34,321 nt of DNA, taken from contig JAILKU010000131.1 in the NCBI GenBank assembly GCA_024693505.1, positions 1-34,321 on the forward strand. Reading direction: 5' to 3'. Each line of letters begins with the position of its first letter. The stretch's first letter is position 1. Source of the stretch: Bacteroidaceae bacterium (GTDB lineage Bacteria; Bacteroidota; Bacteroidia; Bacteroidales; Bacteroidaceae). The translations under genes and the position numbers were made by a program. Positions 14,731-24,343 of the stretch are shown here, piece after piece. The notes under the pieces are model-generated. The model was given only the letters and a program-made list of their open reading frames with translations. It was not told the DNA's origin and did not search any database.

Positions 14731-15784
14731 CTATTTTCTGTAAACTATTTTCCTGCCTTCCTTCACGTATTTTCCCTTCTGCCTCGGCCTGTCCTCGAGC
14801 CTGCGCCCGCCGAGGTCATAGAGCTTGGCGTCGGCATCTGACTTTACTGCCGCGATGCTCTCCGTGTCCATGCCGTCGTACTCTTGTGTCGTCCCGTCCT
14901 CCAGGCCGCTTTTCACTGTCCATCCTTTTGCCCTGGCAGCATTTACCTGGTCATAGCTGATGGCATTCCTGTCACCTGCTTCCTCATAGACACAGAATAT
15001 TCCACTATCCGTTTTCCGCATGCTCGTTATCAATTCATCCATTGCTTGTCCGCGTATCTGGTTATTCTCGACGAAAATTGCCTCTATCGATGTGCATCCC
15101 ACAGGTTTAGTGCGCTGATTTGGTTGCTATTGCAGGCTAGTGTGCTCAGTTGCTTTAATCCGAAGACATTTATGCTGCCGATCTTGTTTCCTTGGCAGTA
15201 CAACCTTTCGAGATTCTTATACATCGATACGTCGATTTCTTCAAGCTGATTATTTTGGCATTGCAGGCCGTTCAGATTTTTGGTCTCGCCAAGTTTCAGT
15301 TCGCTCAGCAGGTTATTCTGGCAATTTAGCGAGCGCATTTGATTTAATTCAGTAACGTCCAATTTCTGCAGCCGGTTGTTTGTCACCGTCAGCTTGGTAA
15401 TTGCCTTCATCCAGCCAAGTCGATTCTCATCATTTCGTTTTCGTTTACATCTATCTCCTCTAAGTTCGTCATGCCCGCCACGTCGAGTTCCTTGAGCAGA
15501 CCTTTGCGGCATGTCAGGCTTTTGAGTTCCGTAAACATCTTTATGCCTTCCAGGCTCTCTATTTCCTGTTGCCAAATGAAGATTGTGCCTACTTGCTTTA
15601 TCTCATCCTCCGTCAGCATGCCGTCCTTTCCATACGACTGCCCGCTGAGCCTTTGGCGGAAGATTGGATCGGTGAAGCTTGTCTCATTGATTTCGATGTC
15701 GGCCAGTGCCTTCACCGGCAGCACGGACAGCGCCAATGTGACGGCTATCATCTGCATTTTCCTGATTACTGTTTTTCTCTTCAT
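14731..15784 (-). pseudogene. Leucine-rich-repeat secreted protein gene broken by two frameshifts
   Basis: Three consecutive frames together encode one LRR protein. Frame 1 (15784 to 15407) has a signal peptide (MIAVTLALSVLPVKALA) and the first repeats. Frame 2 (about 15420 to 15084) continues KAITKLTVTNNRLQKLDV, NLNGLQCQNNQLEEIDV and KNLERLYCQGNKIGSINV. Frame 3 (about 15102 to 14731) continues TSIEAIFVENNQIRG and ends with the C-terminal YDLGGRRLEDRPRQKGKYVK-type motif common on secreted Bacteroidales proteins. Each junction fits loss of one nucleotide, near 15410 and near 15100, both next to short G runs on the coding strand. This is either a true pseudogene or an assembly/sequencing error. 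ATG 15782-15784 is preferred over the ATG at 15817, which lies inside the promoter. Confidence 0.75.
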
Positions 15785-15814
15785 GATGATTAGTTTTTTA
15801 ATCTGTTTCGACTG

Positions 15815-15846
15815 CAAATTTATTTGTTTTCGGCCATTTCACCAAA
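15815..15846 (-). promoter_or_regulatory. Promoter of the LRR gene
   Basis: In the minus sense TAAATTTG (15815-15822) is the -7 box and TTTG (15843-15846) lies 20 nt upstream. This supports ATG 15784 as the start. Confidence 0.7.
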
Positions 15847-15910
15847 TTAATACGTATAATTTTGATTTTTTGGCGTCTTTTTTCGTTCTTTGCCCTTGGA
15901 AAATAGTATT

Positions 15911-15947
15911 AAAAAGGCGGCGGATGCCACATTTAGCATCCGCCGCC
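15911..15947 (-). terminator. Intrinsic terminator of trpS
   Basis: A 12-bp perfect stem (GGCGGCGGATGC 15916-15927, GCATCCGCCGCC 15936-15947) with an 8-nt loop is followed, in the minus sense, by five T (15911-15915). It lies 36 nt past the trpS stop. Confidence 0.9.
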
Positions 15948-15982
15948 CTCTGTTTTCCCCGTGAATTGTCCGTCGTCCGGTC

Positions 15983-17095
<1,113 letters not shown>

Positions 17096-17174
17096 CTATT
17101 GTTTCTATACATTATTATATATATATAGGGGCTTGGCGGCGGTGCGGTTCTCGGTCGGCCGTCGTGACGGGGCG

Positions 17175-19052
17175 TCAGAAGCGCTTCCTGACCTCGTCCT
17201 CGCGCAGTATGGTGAGGATGGTCTCGCCGGTGGGTGTGATGTTCGGCATGGGGCATCGGAGCAGGTCGCTGAGCATCTGCTCCATCTCGTCGTCGCCGAG
17301 TACCTGCCCGACGGGTACTGCCGTGCGGCGGGCCATGGTCAGTGCGGCGCTGTGTCGCATGGCGGCGAGCTGTCCGCCTGCGCCGGCCGCGGTCTGGTCG
17401 GGTAGGGTGGTGCCGTCGGTCGCGGGCTGTCCCTCGGGGGCTTCCGCCAGGATTTCGTGGATGATGCCTACGGGGTCGGCTCCGTCGAGGCCGGACGGTA
17501 CGCCCAGCAGGCTGTAGCTGCCTCCTCCGAGCGGCGAGATCTCGAATCCGAGGCCCTGCAGCACGCCGGCGGCGCCTTCCATCGCCACGCTCTCCGCGCC
17601 CGAGAGCTGTATCAGTTCCGGGAAGAGGAGGCCCTGGGTGCCGGCGCGGTGCTGCTCCATCTGCTCCATGTAGCGGTCGTATAGTATCCGTATGTGAGCC
17701 CGGTGCTGATCGACCATCATGAGGCCGCTCTGCACTGCGGTGATGATATACTGCCCGCGGTACTGCATGTGCCGTCCGGCCGGGATGTCGGCCTCGTCGC
17801 CTCGGCTCTCGATGCCTTCCAGTGGCAGCATCGATGCCTGCTCCTGCGTGGTCGGCTGCTTCCGGGCGCCGTCCTTGATGTCGTGCTCTATGTCGCTGTA
17901 CAGCAGCTCCCAGTTGACTCCCGCGGCCGTCTTCGGTCCTGTTCGGAACGGATTGTAGCCCGGTGTGCTGTGGATCTGGGGGGCGTGCACGTCCTTTCCG
18001 CCGTCGGCGCCGAAGACTGGGATGTCCGGCCGGCCCTCGGTGTCGAACTCTATGCTGGGCACTGCGCCCCAGCGCCCGAGCGCGTCGCGGACGGCGGCGA
18101 CCACCACCTGCCATATCTGCATCTCGTTCTCGAACTTGATCTCAGTCTTCGTCGGATGGATGTTAACATCGATGCTGGCGGGGTCGACGTGGAAGTGGAG
18201 TACATACGGCACCTGCTCGCCCTCGGGAATAAGATGCTCGTAGGCGGTCATTACCGCCTTGTGGAAATATGCGTGACGCATGTAGCGACCGTTCACGAAG
18301 AAGAACTGATGCAGTCCCTTCTTCCTTGCCGTCTCGGGCCGGCCGGTGAATCCGGTCAACCGCAGCAGGCTCGTCTCTACCTGCACCTCGATGAGTCCTT
18401 CGCCGAATCGGCGTCCCAGGACGTTGTCGACCCTCTGGCGCAGGCTTGCCGACGGGAGCTGCATGAGCAGGTTGTCGTTGTTGGCAAGGGTGAAGGCCAC
18501 CGACGGGTTTATCAGCGCCACCCTCTGGAACTCCTGCGTAATATTGTTCAGCTCGGTCTGGTTCGACTTCAGGAACTTCCGGCGCGCCGGGATGTTGTAG
18601 AAGAGGTTCCTCACCTCGAAGTTCGCGCCGACCGGACAGGCGCACGGCTCCTGGCTCGTCACCCGGCTGGCTTCGATGGTCAGCCTGGTGCCGAGCTCCT
18701 GGTCGATGGTGCGGGTGGATAGCCTGACTTGCGACACTGCGGCGATGGACGGTAGCGCCTCGCCCCGGAATCCCATGGTAGAAAGCGAGAACAAGTCCTC
18801 GGCCTTCCGGATCTTTGATGTGGCATGACGCTCGAATGCCATGCGGGCATCGGTGTCGCTCATGCCTTTCCCGTCGTCGATGACTTGTATCAGGGTGCGC
18901 CCCGCATCCTCGAGAATGACGGAGACGTTGGCAGCCCCGGCATCGATGGCGTTCTCCATCAATTCCTTTACTACCGAGGCCGGACGCTGTACGACCTCGC
19001 CTGCTGCTATCTGGTTGGCTACTGAGTCGGGGAGTAGTTGTATGATGTCCAT
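17175..19052 (-). CDS. mutL: DNA mismatch repair protein MutL
   Basis: MutL links mismatch recognition by MutS to downstream repair. The 625-residue protein has the GHKL ATPase motifs intact: ELMENAIDAGA (about 30-40), DDGKGMS (about 59-65) and STMGFRGEALPS (about 91-102). The transducer region follows (GFTGRPETARKKGLHQFFFVNGRYM). The C-terminal dimerisation domain begins near residue 430. It has D448-QHRAHIRILYDRY where nuclease-type MutL has DQHA-x2-E-x4-E, and C600-PMPNITPTG where the CPHGRP motif is usual, so the endonuclease site looks degenerate. The start is 16 nt after the stop of the preceding small membrane-protein gene, suggesting cotranscription. Confidence 0.96.
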   Translation of the reverse strand: MDIIQLLPDSVANQIAAGEVVQRPASVVKELMENAIDAGAANVSVILEDAGRTLIQVIDDGKGMSDTDARMAFERHATSKIRKAEDLFSLSTMGFRGEALPSIAAVSQVRLSTRTIDQELGTRLTIEASRVTSQEPCACPVGANFEVRNLFYNIPARRKFLKSNQTELNNITQEFQRVALINPSVAFTLANNDNLLMQLPSASLRQRVDNVLGRRFGEGLIEVQVETSLLRLTGFTGRPETARKKGLHQFFFVNGRYMRHAYFHKAVMTAYEHLIPEGEQVPYVLHFHVDPASIDVNIHPTKTEIKFENEMQIWQVVVAAVRDALGRWGAVPSIEFDTEGRPDIPVFGADGGKDVHAPQIHSTPGYNPFRTGPKTAAGVNWELLYSDIEHDIKDGARKQPTTQEQASMLPLEGIESRGDEADIPAGRHMQYRGQYIITAVQSGLMMVDQHRAHIRILYDRYMEQMEQHRAGTQGLLFPELIQLSGAESVAMEGAAGVLQGLGFEISPLGGGSYSLLGVPSGLDGADPVGIIHEILAEAPEGQPATDGTTLPDQTAAGAGGQLAAMRHSAALTMARRTAVPVGQVLGDDEMEQMLSDLLRCPMPNITPTGETILTILREDEVRKRF

Positions 19053-19068
19053 GTGTTTGTCGCCCTGA

Positions 19069-19485
19069 TTATCTCAAAAGAAAACGCCAGAGAATGATCA
19101 TGACGAAAAGCAACAGAATCCACAGTGGCCACCCGAACCTCCGGCTGCGCTCTTTGTGTCGCTGAAGGTGCGGCGTGTAGTTGATGAACTTTCCCTTGAA
19201 ATGGTCGGGCTCGATGTCAACGGACGCGCTCTTGGCCGTGCCGTTCCCGTTGCTGCCTGCGCCCGGGTTATTCACTCCGTTGCCGCCGGTTGAGCAAGTG
19301 GTGCCGTCGGTTGGGCAAGCGTTGCCGTTGGTTGGGCTAGTGGTGCCACCGGTTCCGGCTTCTGGTTTGTACCCTTCCTGCAGCCTGACCTCATCCACAA
19401 GCTTCTTTATCCTTTCCTGCCGCTCATCGGTGAAGATGTTCACGGGCCTGTATCGGCGTGGTTCTCTGTTCTTGAACATTCCCAT
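19069..19485 (-). CDS. Small conserved protein with C-terminal membrane anchor
   Basis: This 138-residue protein of unknown function has a basic N-terminus (FKNREPRRYRPVNIFTDERQERIKKLV). A low-complexity middle (residues ~45-85) is rich in Gly, Asn, Thr and Ser. The end has HLQRHKERSRRFG followed by one hydrophobic span, WPLWILLLFVMIILWRFLL, placing it in the inner membrane with its bulk probably cytosolic. It lies between the OstA-like gene (75 nt upstream) and mutL (16 nt downstream), all in one direction. That position beside envelope-biogenesis genes hints at an envelope role, but this is only context. The low-complexity part contains repeated short units such as PTNGNACPTDGTTC. Confidence 0.75.
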   Translation of the reverse strand: MGMFKNREPRRYRPVNIFTDERQERIKKLVDEVRLQEGYKPEAGTGGTTSPTNGNACPTDGTTCSTGGNGVNNPGAGSNGNGTAKSASVDIEPDHFKGKFINYTPHLQRHKERSRRFGWPLWILLLFVMIILWRFLLR

Positions 19486-19560
19486 TATCGCGTCTCCTAT
19501 CTTCTTCTCTTTGTCTGTTGCCTACTGGCGATTGATATATTATTGTGTGATTGTCCTTTT

Positions 19561-21450
19561 CTATTGCTCCTTTTTCTCCTCTGTTGCGGAGCCGTTCTGT
19601 GCCTGCTGCTCAGCCTTTACCGAATAGGTCTGCAGGGGTTGCGCGGTCTGTGCCGAGCCGTTCTGTGCCTGCTGCTCAGCCTTTACCGAGTCGTTCTGCA
19701 GGGGCTGCGCGGTCTTTGTATCCGTCCCCTCTTCCGGTGCCTTAGCCTTTTCTGGTTCGTTACCGGCTTCCTTCTTTTCCTCAGGCTTGGCTGCCTCAGT
19801 GTTCTGCTTCCGTATGTTTGACAGTTTCTGCCGTGGAGCAGAACGCTGTACGCTCTCTTTCAGCCCGCTGCCTTCCTTCTTCGACCTCCATACGAACAAG
19901 TCGGTCTTGTCATAGGGACGGATGTAGTCAAACCATGCAAAGTTTGACAGATAGAGTTTGTTAGCAGGAATGAGTGGGATAGGGTACATTACGCCGGTTG
20001 CTGCAGGCATCCAAATATGATCTACGCGACGATGCTCGAGGAACAACTTTAACAGGGCCGTTTCCGTATAGTTCATCTCCACCATAATGCTGTCCTCGTC
20101 AAATGGATAGTAGTTAAGATAGACATTGCTGTTAACGGTCGTCAGGTAGATTTCTCCGTTGTTGAAGTACGAGTTGATCTCCTTGCCTGTCACTTGGTTG
20201 TAGTGAATGCTGTCAAGCTTCTCCACGGATAGGGCCTGTCTCAAGACCTTTATGCTATCCATCGTGCTGTCATTGAGGAAAATCTGAATCTCTTCCCCTA
20301 AAAGTTGCTGACCGTTCAGCCACATGATAGGGTCCTGATACATCGTCAAGCAGGAATCCTTTGAGTTGTATACCAAAGAGTCGCATACAGCCTGCACATC
20401 AGCCCTGAAAGCTCTCATGTGCTTATAGCCATGCATAACGCGATACATGCTGTCCGAGTCGTTAAAGTAGGTTATGACCTTGAACGTGTCTGCATGTGCC
20501 CATAGCGTATCTTGTTGCGAGAAGTCAGCCACAACGGCGCTGTCGTAAGCTTCAAAATATCCGTTGTTCTCATCGTAGAAGCAATAGTTGCCCGTAAATG
20601 CATTCTTGTTAATTACGTCTGTGTATTCTATGTTTCCGAATGCCTTTCCTGCTTCTATCTCACTATCCCATACGATGCTGTCACCCACAAGACGCTTGCC
20701 GTTGTTCGTCAGTATACTGCGGTCAAGCAGGTACGATTCATTGTTCTGAGTATTGTAATACCCCGACTCGGAATAAATATGGCTGTCGCCGTGGTCTATG
20801 TTTGAAGGCCCGACGATAAATGCTATTGCCGTTTGGGTATTATAGTGGAGCGTATCAGATATCAGCGTCGTTTTCGTCGGTTCAGGAGGTGCAGGATTCA
20901 GCAACTTAACATTGTAATTAAAAACGGCTTCACGGGTAGATGGGCTATACTCTCCCCAGTCGCTGGTAAGTTCATTTCCTTGGTCGAGCAGACGTCCCCC
21001 CTCGAAGAAGTACCCCAGATTATATAGCCTGTCGAAATCCAAACTGTCAGTATAGAGAGTCGTCTCTCTGTGCACCAAGACAACGTTGTATCGTGCCTTT
21101 GCCAACTGGTCCAAGCCGTTGTAATAGAGCACATCGCTTTGCAATGACAGCGTATCACCCTGAATCATCTTTACATTGCCGAAAGCATCAAAACTATTTG
21201 ACGCCTCATAAAAAAGAGCACTGTCGCACAGCATTATAACTCCATCGTGGTCGAATTTCACGTTTCCCACAAGAAACTGCGCTGTCCGATGGGTACGTTC
21301 ATCGAAATAGAGCCGATCGGCATGTATAAGGTGAACTCGGCTGTCGGAGGGTTTCCTCTCAGTCGAGCCCTTCCGCTTGTCGGGCATTGCCAGGACCAGG
21401 CAAACAACAAACAGAAGTATTGAGCATATAAGTTGGCGTTGTTGGCTCAT
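19561..21450 (-). CDS. OstA-like (LptD/LptA N-terminal domain) envelope protein
   Basis: This 629-residue exported protein has a hydrophobic N-terminal segment (LICSILLFVVCLVLA). Its OstA-type beta-jelly-roll repeats fit the LptA/OstA fold used in lipopolysaccharide transport: residues ~38-190 contain VHLIHADRLYFDERTHRTAQFLVGN, GNVKMIQGDTLSLQSD and similar units. It is shorter than LptD and shows no clear barrel domain. It may therefore be an OstA-like periplasmic protein specific to Bacteroidales, with LPS transport as the likely area of function (inference). The last ~85 residues are low-complexity (Lys, Glu, Gln, Ala) and include a 22-residue duplication. Its ATG overlaps the surA stop as TAATG, a sign of translational coupling. 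Confidence 0.82.
   Translation of the reverse strand: MSQQRQLICSILLFVVCLVLAMPDKRKGSTERKPSDSRVHLIHADRLYFDERTHRTAQFLVGNVKFDHDGVIMLCDSALFYEASNSFDAFGNVKMIQGDTLSLQSDVLYYNGLDQLAKARYNVVLVHRETTLYTDSLDFDRLYNLGYFFEGGRLLDQGNELTSDWGEYSPSTREAVFNYNVKLLNPAPPEPTKTTLISDTLHYNTQTAIAFIVGPSNIDHGDSHIYSESGYYNTQNNESYLLDRSILTNNGKRLVGDSIVWDSEIEAGKAFGNIEYTDVINKNAFTGNYCFYDENNGYFEAYDSAVVADFSQQDTLWAHADTFKVITYFNDSDSMYRVMHGYKHMRAFRADVQAVCDSLVYNSKDSCLTMYQDPIMWLNGQQLLGEEIQIFLNDSTMDSIKVLRQALSVEKLDSIHYNQVTGKEINSYFNNGEIYLTTVNSNVYLNYYPFDEDSIMVEMNYTETALLKLFLEHRRVDHIWMPAATGVMYPIPLIPANKLYLSNFAWFDYIRPYDKTDLFVWRSKKEGSGLKESVQRSAPRQKLSNIRKQNTEAAKPEEKKEAGNEPEKAKAPEEGTDTKTAQPLQNDSVKAEQQAQNGSAQTAQPLQTYSVKAEQQAQNGSATEEKKEQ
19591..19716 (-). 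repeat. 66-bp direct duplication in the 3' end of the OstA-like gene
   Basis: GCCGTTCTGTGCCTGCTGCT begins at 19591 and again at 19657, a spacing of 66 bp (22 codons). The encoded unit starts TAQPLQ, varies at two residues (ND or TY), and continues SVKAEQQAQNGSA. The frame is preserved, so the copy number can vary without breaking the protein. Confidence 0.7.
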
Positions 21451-22808
21451 TACTTAATCCATCCAGGATACTGGAATTCGCAGTCGCGCCAGTCCTCATT
21501 GATTCTTACGTATATACTTTTCTGCTTTTCCTTTATCCATTCTGAAATGATCTCGTCGCTTTTCTTTTCTTCCACGACAGCACGGAGTATCTGGAAGTCT
21601 TCTGATATATGTGCACGGTGTGCTTTAATCCTGCTTTTCAATTTGGCGATAGCACAGACCTTCATCCCTTTGGAATTCACCATTTCAAATGGTTTGGATA
21701 TGTCACCGACCTCCATTCCGTCAACAACTCTTGCCAATTCTGGTGACAATGCAGAAAGTTCACCCATCTCAAATCGTGTAGTCCGTTCGTCTGTGATTTC
21801 CTTCCTGTTTGTCAAAATGCCATGATTGTTTCTTGTGTCCTTATCGTCAGAGGCGTATAGGACGGCATTTTCAAAACTTATCTTCTCCTGGCGGATATCC
21901 TCTGCAATGGAATCCAAATGAACCATAGCCGTATCGATATCAGCTTGGGCTATGTGCGGATGTTTTAAGATGTGGCGACACTTAACTTTATCACCACGTT
22001 TGTCAATAAACTGAATGATGTGGTATCCAAACTCTGACTGTACGATCTTGCTCACTTTGTTCGGCTCGCTCATACTAAAGGCCACATTTGCAAATGCTGC
22101 ATCAAGTTCTCCCTTACCCATATATGGAAGTTCTCCGCCCTGGCGTGCGCTACCAGTATCTTCGGAATAAAGGCGTGCTAATGTGGCAAATGAAGTCGTT
22201 CCGGAATTGACACGCTCTGTATAATCGCGTAATTCAGCCTTCAGCCGGTCTATTTCCTCTTGCGGTATGCGCGGTTGCAGGACCAGTATCTGAACCTCTA
22301 CCTGTGTAGGAATCAGGGGGAGACTGTCTTCTGGCATATCTTTGAAATAGCGGCGAACTTCGGCTGGCGTCACCTTGACTTCGGAGGTTAATGACTTGTG
22401 AACCTCTTTTACGATGAGTCTGTTCTTGTACATGTCGAACAATTCCTCTCGGATTTGTGTCGCACTCATTCGCATGTATTCCTCAAGTTTCTCCTTGGAT
22501 CCTGCTCTCATCACTTTCTCGTTGAAGTCTTGTTCTACATAGTTGTTTACTTCAGAATCCTCAACGTATATACTATCCAGGTCAGCCTGTTGCAAGAACA
22601 GTTTCTGTATGGCCAATTGTTCCGGAATGACACAATATGGGTTTCCGTTCAGGCTTCCTCCATATTCTAAACGCTGTTTTTCTACGTCAGAACGTAATAT
22701 TGCCTCATCGCCGACAATCCAAACAACTTCGTCTATGACATTTGTTTGAGCCAAACAGCTGACCCCATACCATAGGAGACTAAACAACAGAAAGCATGTT
22801 TTTTTCAT
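21450..22808 (-). CDS. surA: Periplasmic chaperone and peptidyl-prolyl isomerase SurA
   Basis: SurA-type chaperones escort unfolded outer-membrane proteins through the periplasm. The 452-residue protein has a signal peptide ending near CLAQ (residue ~21). A SurA N-terminal chaperone region follows (IDEVVWIVGDEAILRSDVEKQR) with helical segments to ~160. Two parvulin domains come next: residues ~168-268 (GSARQGGELPYMGKGELDAAFANVAFSM, then SEFGYHIIQFIDKRG) and ~270-385 (KCRHILKHPHI, GDISKPFEMVNSKGMKVCAI). Length and order match the family. It is 29 nt downstream of the other parvulin gene and overlaps the OstA-like gene by the TAATG signal. All three are likely to be in one envelope-biogenesis operon. 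Confidence 0.92.
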   Translation of the reverse strand: MKKTCFLLFSLLWYGVSCLAQTNVIDEVVWIVGDEAILRSDVEKQRLEYGGSLNGNPYCVIPEQLAIQKLFLQQADLDSIYVEDSEVNNYVEQDFNEKVMRAGSKEKLEEYMRMSATQIREELFDMYKNRLIVKEVHKSLTSEVKVTPAEVRRYFKDMPEDSLPLIPTQVEVQILVLQPRIPQEEIDRLKAELRDYTERVNSGTTSFATLARLYSEDTGSARQGGELPYMGKGELDAAFANVAFSMSEPNKVSKIVQSEFGYHIIQFIDKRGDKVKCRHILKHPHIAQADIDTAMVHLDSIAEDIRQEKISFENAVLYASDDKDTRNNHGILTNRKEITDERTTRFEMGELSALSPELARVVDGMEVGDISKPFEMVNSKGMKVCAIAKLKSRIKAHRAHISEDFQILRAVVEEKKSDEIISEWIKEKQKSIYVRINEDWRDCEFQYPGWIK

Positions 22809-22837
22809 AAATAGGATGTATTTGTAAATGCTTTATC

Positions 22838-24295
22838 TCATTCCTTTTTCTCTGAGGTATTATTATCAGTTGATATACTTTTTACGGTCTTCAGGACGTC
22901 CTCGTGAATCTCTACCGGATAGCGTTTTCGTAATTCAGCTACAAATTCATCTTCTCGCTCACGCTGGTAGTCACTTACCACCTGGTTACCGATGTCTGTC
23001 CAGTCTGTTGGCCCTTTCTTTAATTTCTTGCCGATAATGCCGACATAGGGATATCCTTCAATGGGTACCATCTGTGAAGATTTGTCTTTCAGTGCAAGGA
23101 CATCTACATTTGGGTTGTCGCCCTTTTTAAACAAGCGTCGTTCCATACGTACTGTAACACTGTCTTTGTTGAATGCTTCACGTACCGTTGTGGTCCATTT
23201 ATCTTCAGGAATCTTCTTCAGAAGCTTTTGTACAGCCTTTACATCCTTGGCATTTTTACAATAATAGATCATTCCTCGGAAATGCGGTTCCTTCCATGCG
23301 TACTGTCTCTTGTTCTTCTTGAAGTAATTGGCAATTCCAAGGGTGTCTTTACTGGCTGGTTCCCATACCTCGCGCTGGCATTCTTCAAAGAGCAGCAAGC
23401 CGTCGTGGTATTCCTGTATCAAATATTTAAGCTCCATGTCCTGGGCACAGAACTGTTCTGTCTTTTCATCCAGAATTTCTTCAACAGTCTTTTGGGGAGT
23501 TGATTGCTGAGACATAGACTCAAGCATCCGTGCAGCAATATGATCTGCTATACCTTGACTTTCAAGGTAGCGTTTGATGTTCGGTCGCAGTTCCTCATAA
23601 CTCTCTAAGTCTTTTTTGCCTAAGAGTTTTACGATATGATACCCGACAGTCGAAAGGAAAGGTTGTGAATATTGTCCCACCTCGAGTGAATAGGCTACAT
23701 CCTCAAATTCCTTCAGTGTCTGATTTGGTCCCACCCAAGGAAGTGCACCTCCTTTGACGGCAGACTGAGGGTCTTGTGAAACATTTTTTGCAAGGGTCTC
23801 AAAGTCTGCACCATCTTGTAGTGCTTTAAATACAGAATCAATTCGAACCTTGGCAGCTTCCTGTTCATTTTTGTCCGCAGTTTGCTTCACTCGGATAAAG
23901 ATATGGGATGGTTGAATCAGTTGCTTGCCTTGAAGGCTTTCTTTTATTCGTGTATAATAGGTTTGACACTCTTGTTCAACGGCACCGTCCGGAACCAACA
24001 TAGGACGAATTTGTTGGTCGCGGTATGTCCGAAACTCTTTCTGAAAACTGCTCAGCGTGTCTAAATGAGCATCTAAAGCTGCCTGGACTTTCAATTTGTA
24101 GTTGACAAACAATTGAGCATATTCCTCAACATTTTTTTTGTCCAGTACCCCGTCGTCGTTATTCTTGTTATAGTTATATTCAAACTCACTTTTTGGTACG
24201 GGAATGCCATTGACGTGCATCACGATAGGATCTTCTTGTGCAAACAAAGAAGAGAAATATCCTGTCAACATCAGGAAATAGCATAGCTTCTTCAT
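22838..24295 (-). CDS. Periplasmic parvulin-type peptidyl-prolyl isomerase (PpiC/SurA-like)
   Basis: This 485-residue exported protein has a signal peptide (MKKLCYFLMLTGYFSSLFAQ). One parvulin domain spans residues ~128-230, with the motifs IQPSHIFIRVKQ, VSQDPQSAVKGGALPWVGPNQTL and STVGYHIVKLLGKK. The N-terminal helical part and the long C-terminal part (residues ~240-485) have no obvious second isomerase domain. The C-terminal part is rich in charged residues and may bind clients. It is the first of two adjacent parvulins and is separated from guaB by only 48 nt, so guaB may lead the operon. Confidence 0.88.
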   Translation of the reverse strand: MKKLCYFLMLTGYFSSLFAQEDPIVMHVNGIPVPKSEFEYNYNKNNDDGVLDKKNVEEYAQLFVNYKLKVQAALDAHLDTLSSFQKEFRTYRDQQIRPMLVPDGAVEQECQTYYTRIKESLQGKQLIQPSHIFIRVKQTADKNEQEAAKVRIDSVFKALQDGADFETLAKNVSQDPQSAVKGGALPWVGPNQTLKEFEDVAYSLEVGQYSQPFLSTVGYHIVKLLGKKDLESYEELRPNIKRYLESQGIADHIAARMLESMSQQSTPQKTVEEILDEKTEQFCAQDMELKYLIQEYHDGLLLFEECQREVWEPASKDTLGIANYFKKNKRQYAWKEPHFRGMIYYCKNAKDVKAVQKLLKKIPEDKWTTTVREAFNKDSVTVRMERRLFKKGDNPNVDVLALKDKSSQMVPIEGYPYVGIIGKKLKKGPTDWTDIGNQVVSDYQREREDEFVAELRKRYPVEIHEDVLKTVKSISTDNNTSEKKE

Positions 24296-24343
24296 TATAT
24301 ATATCTAATTAGGAATAATTAAAATGTGACAGTCATCCCCTTA

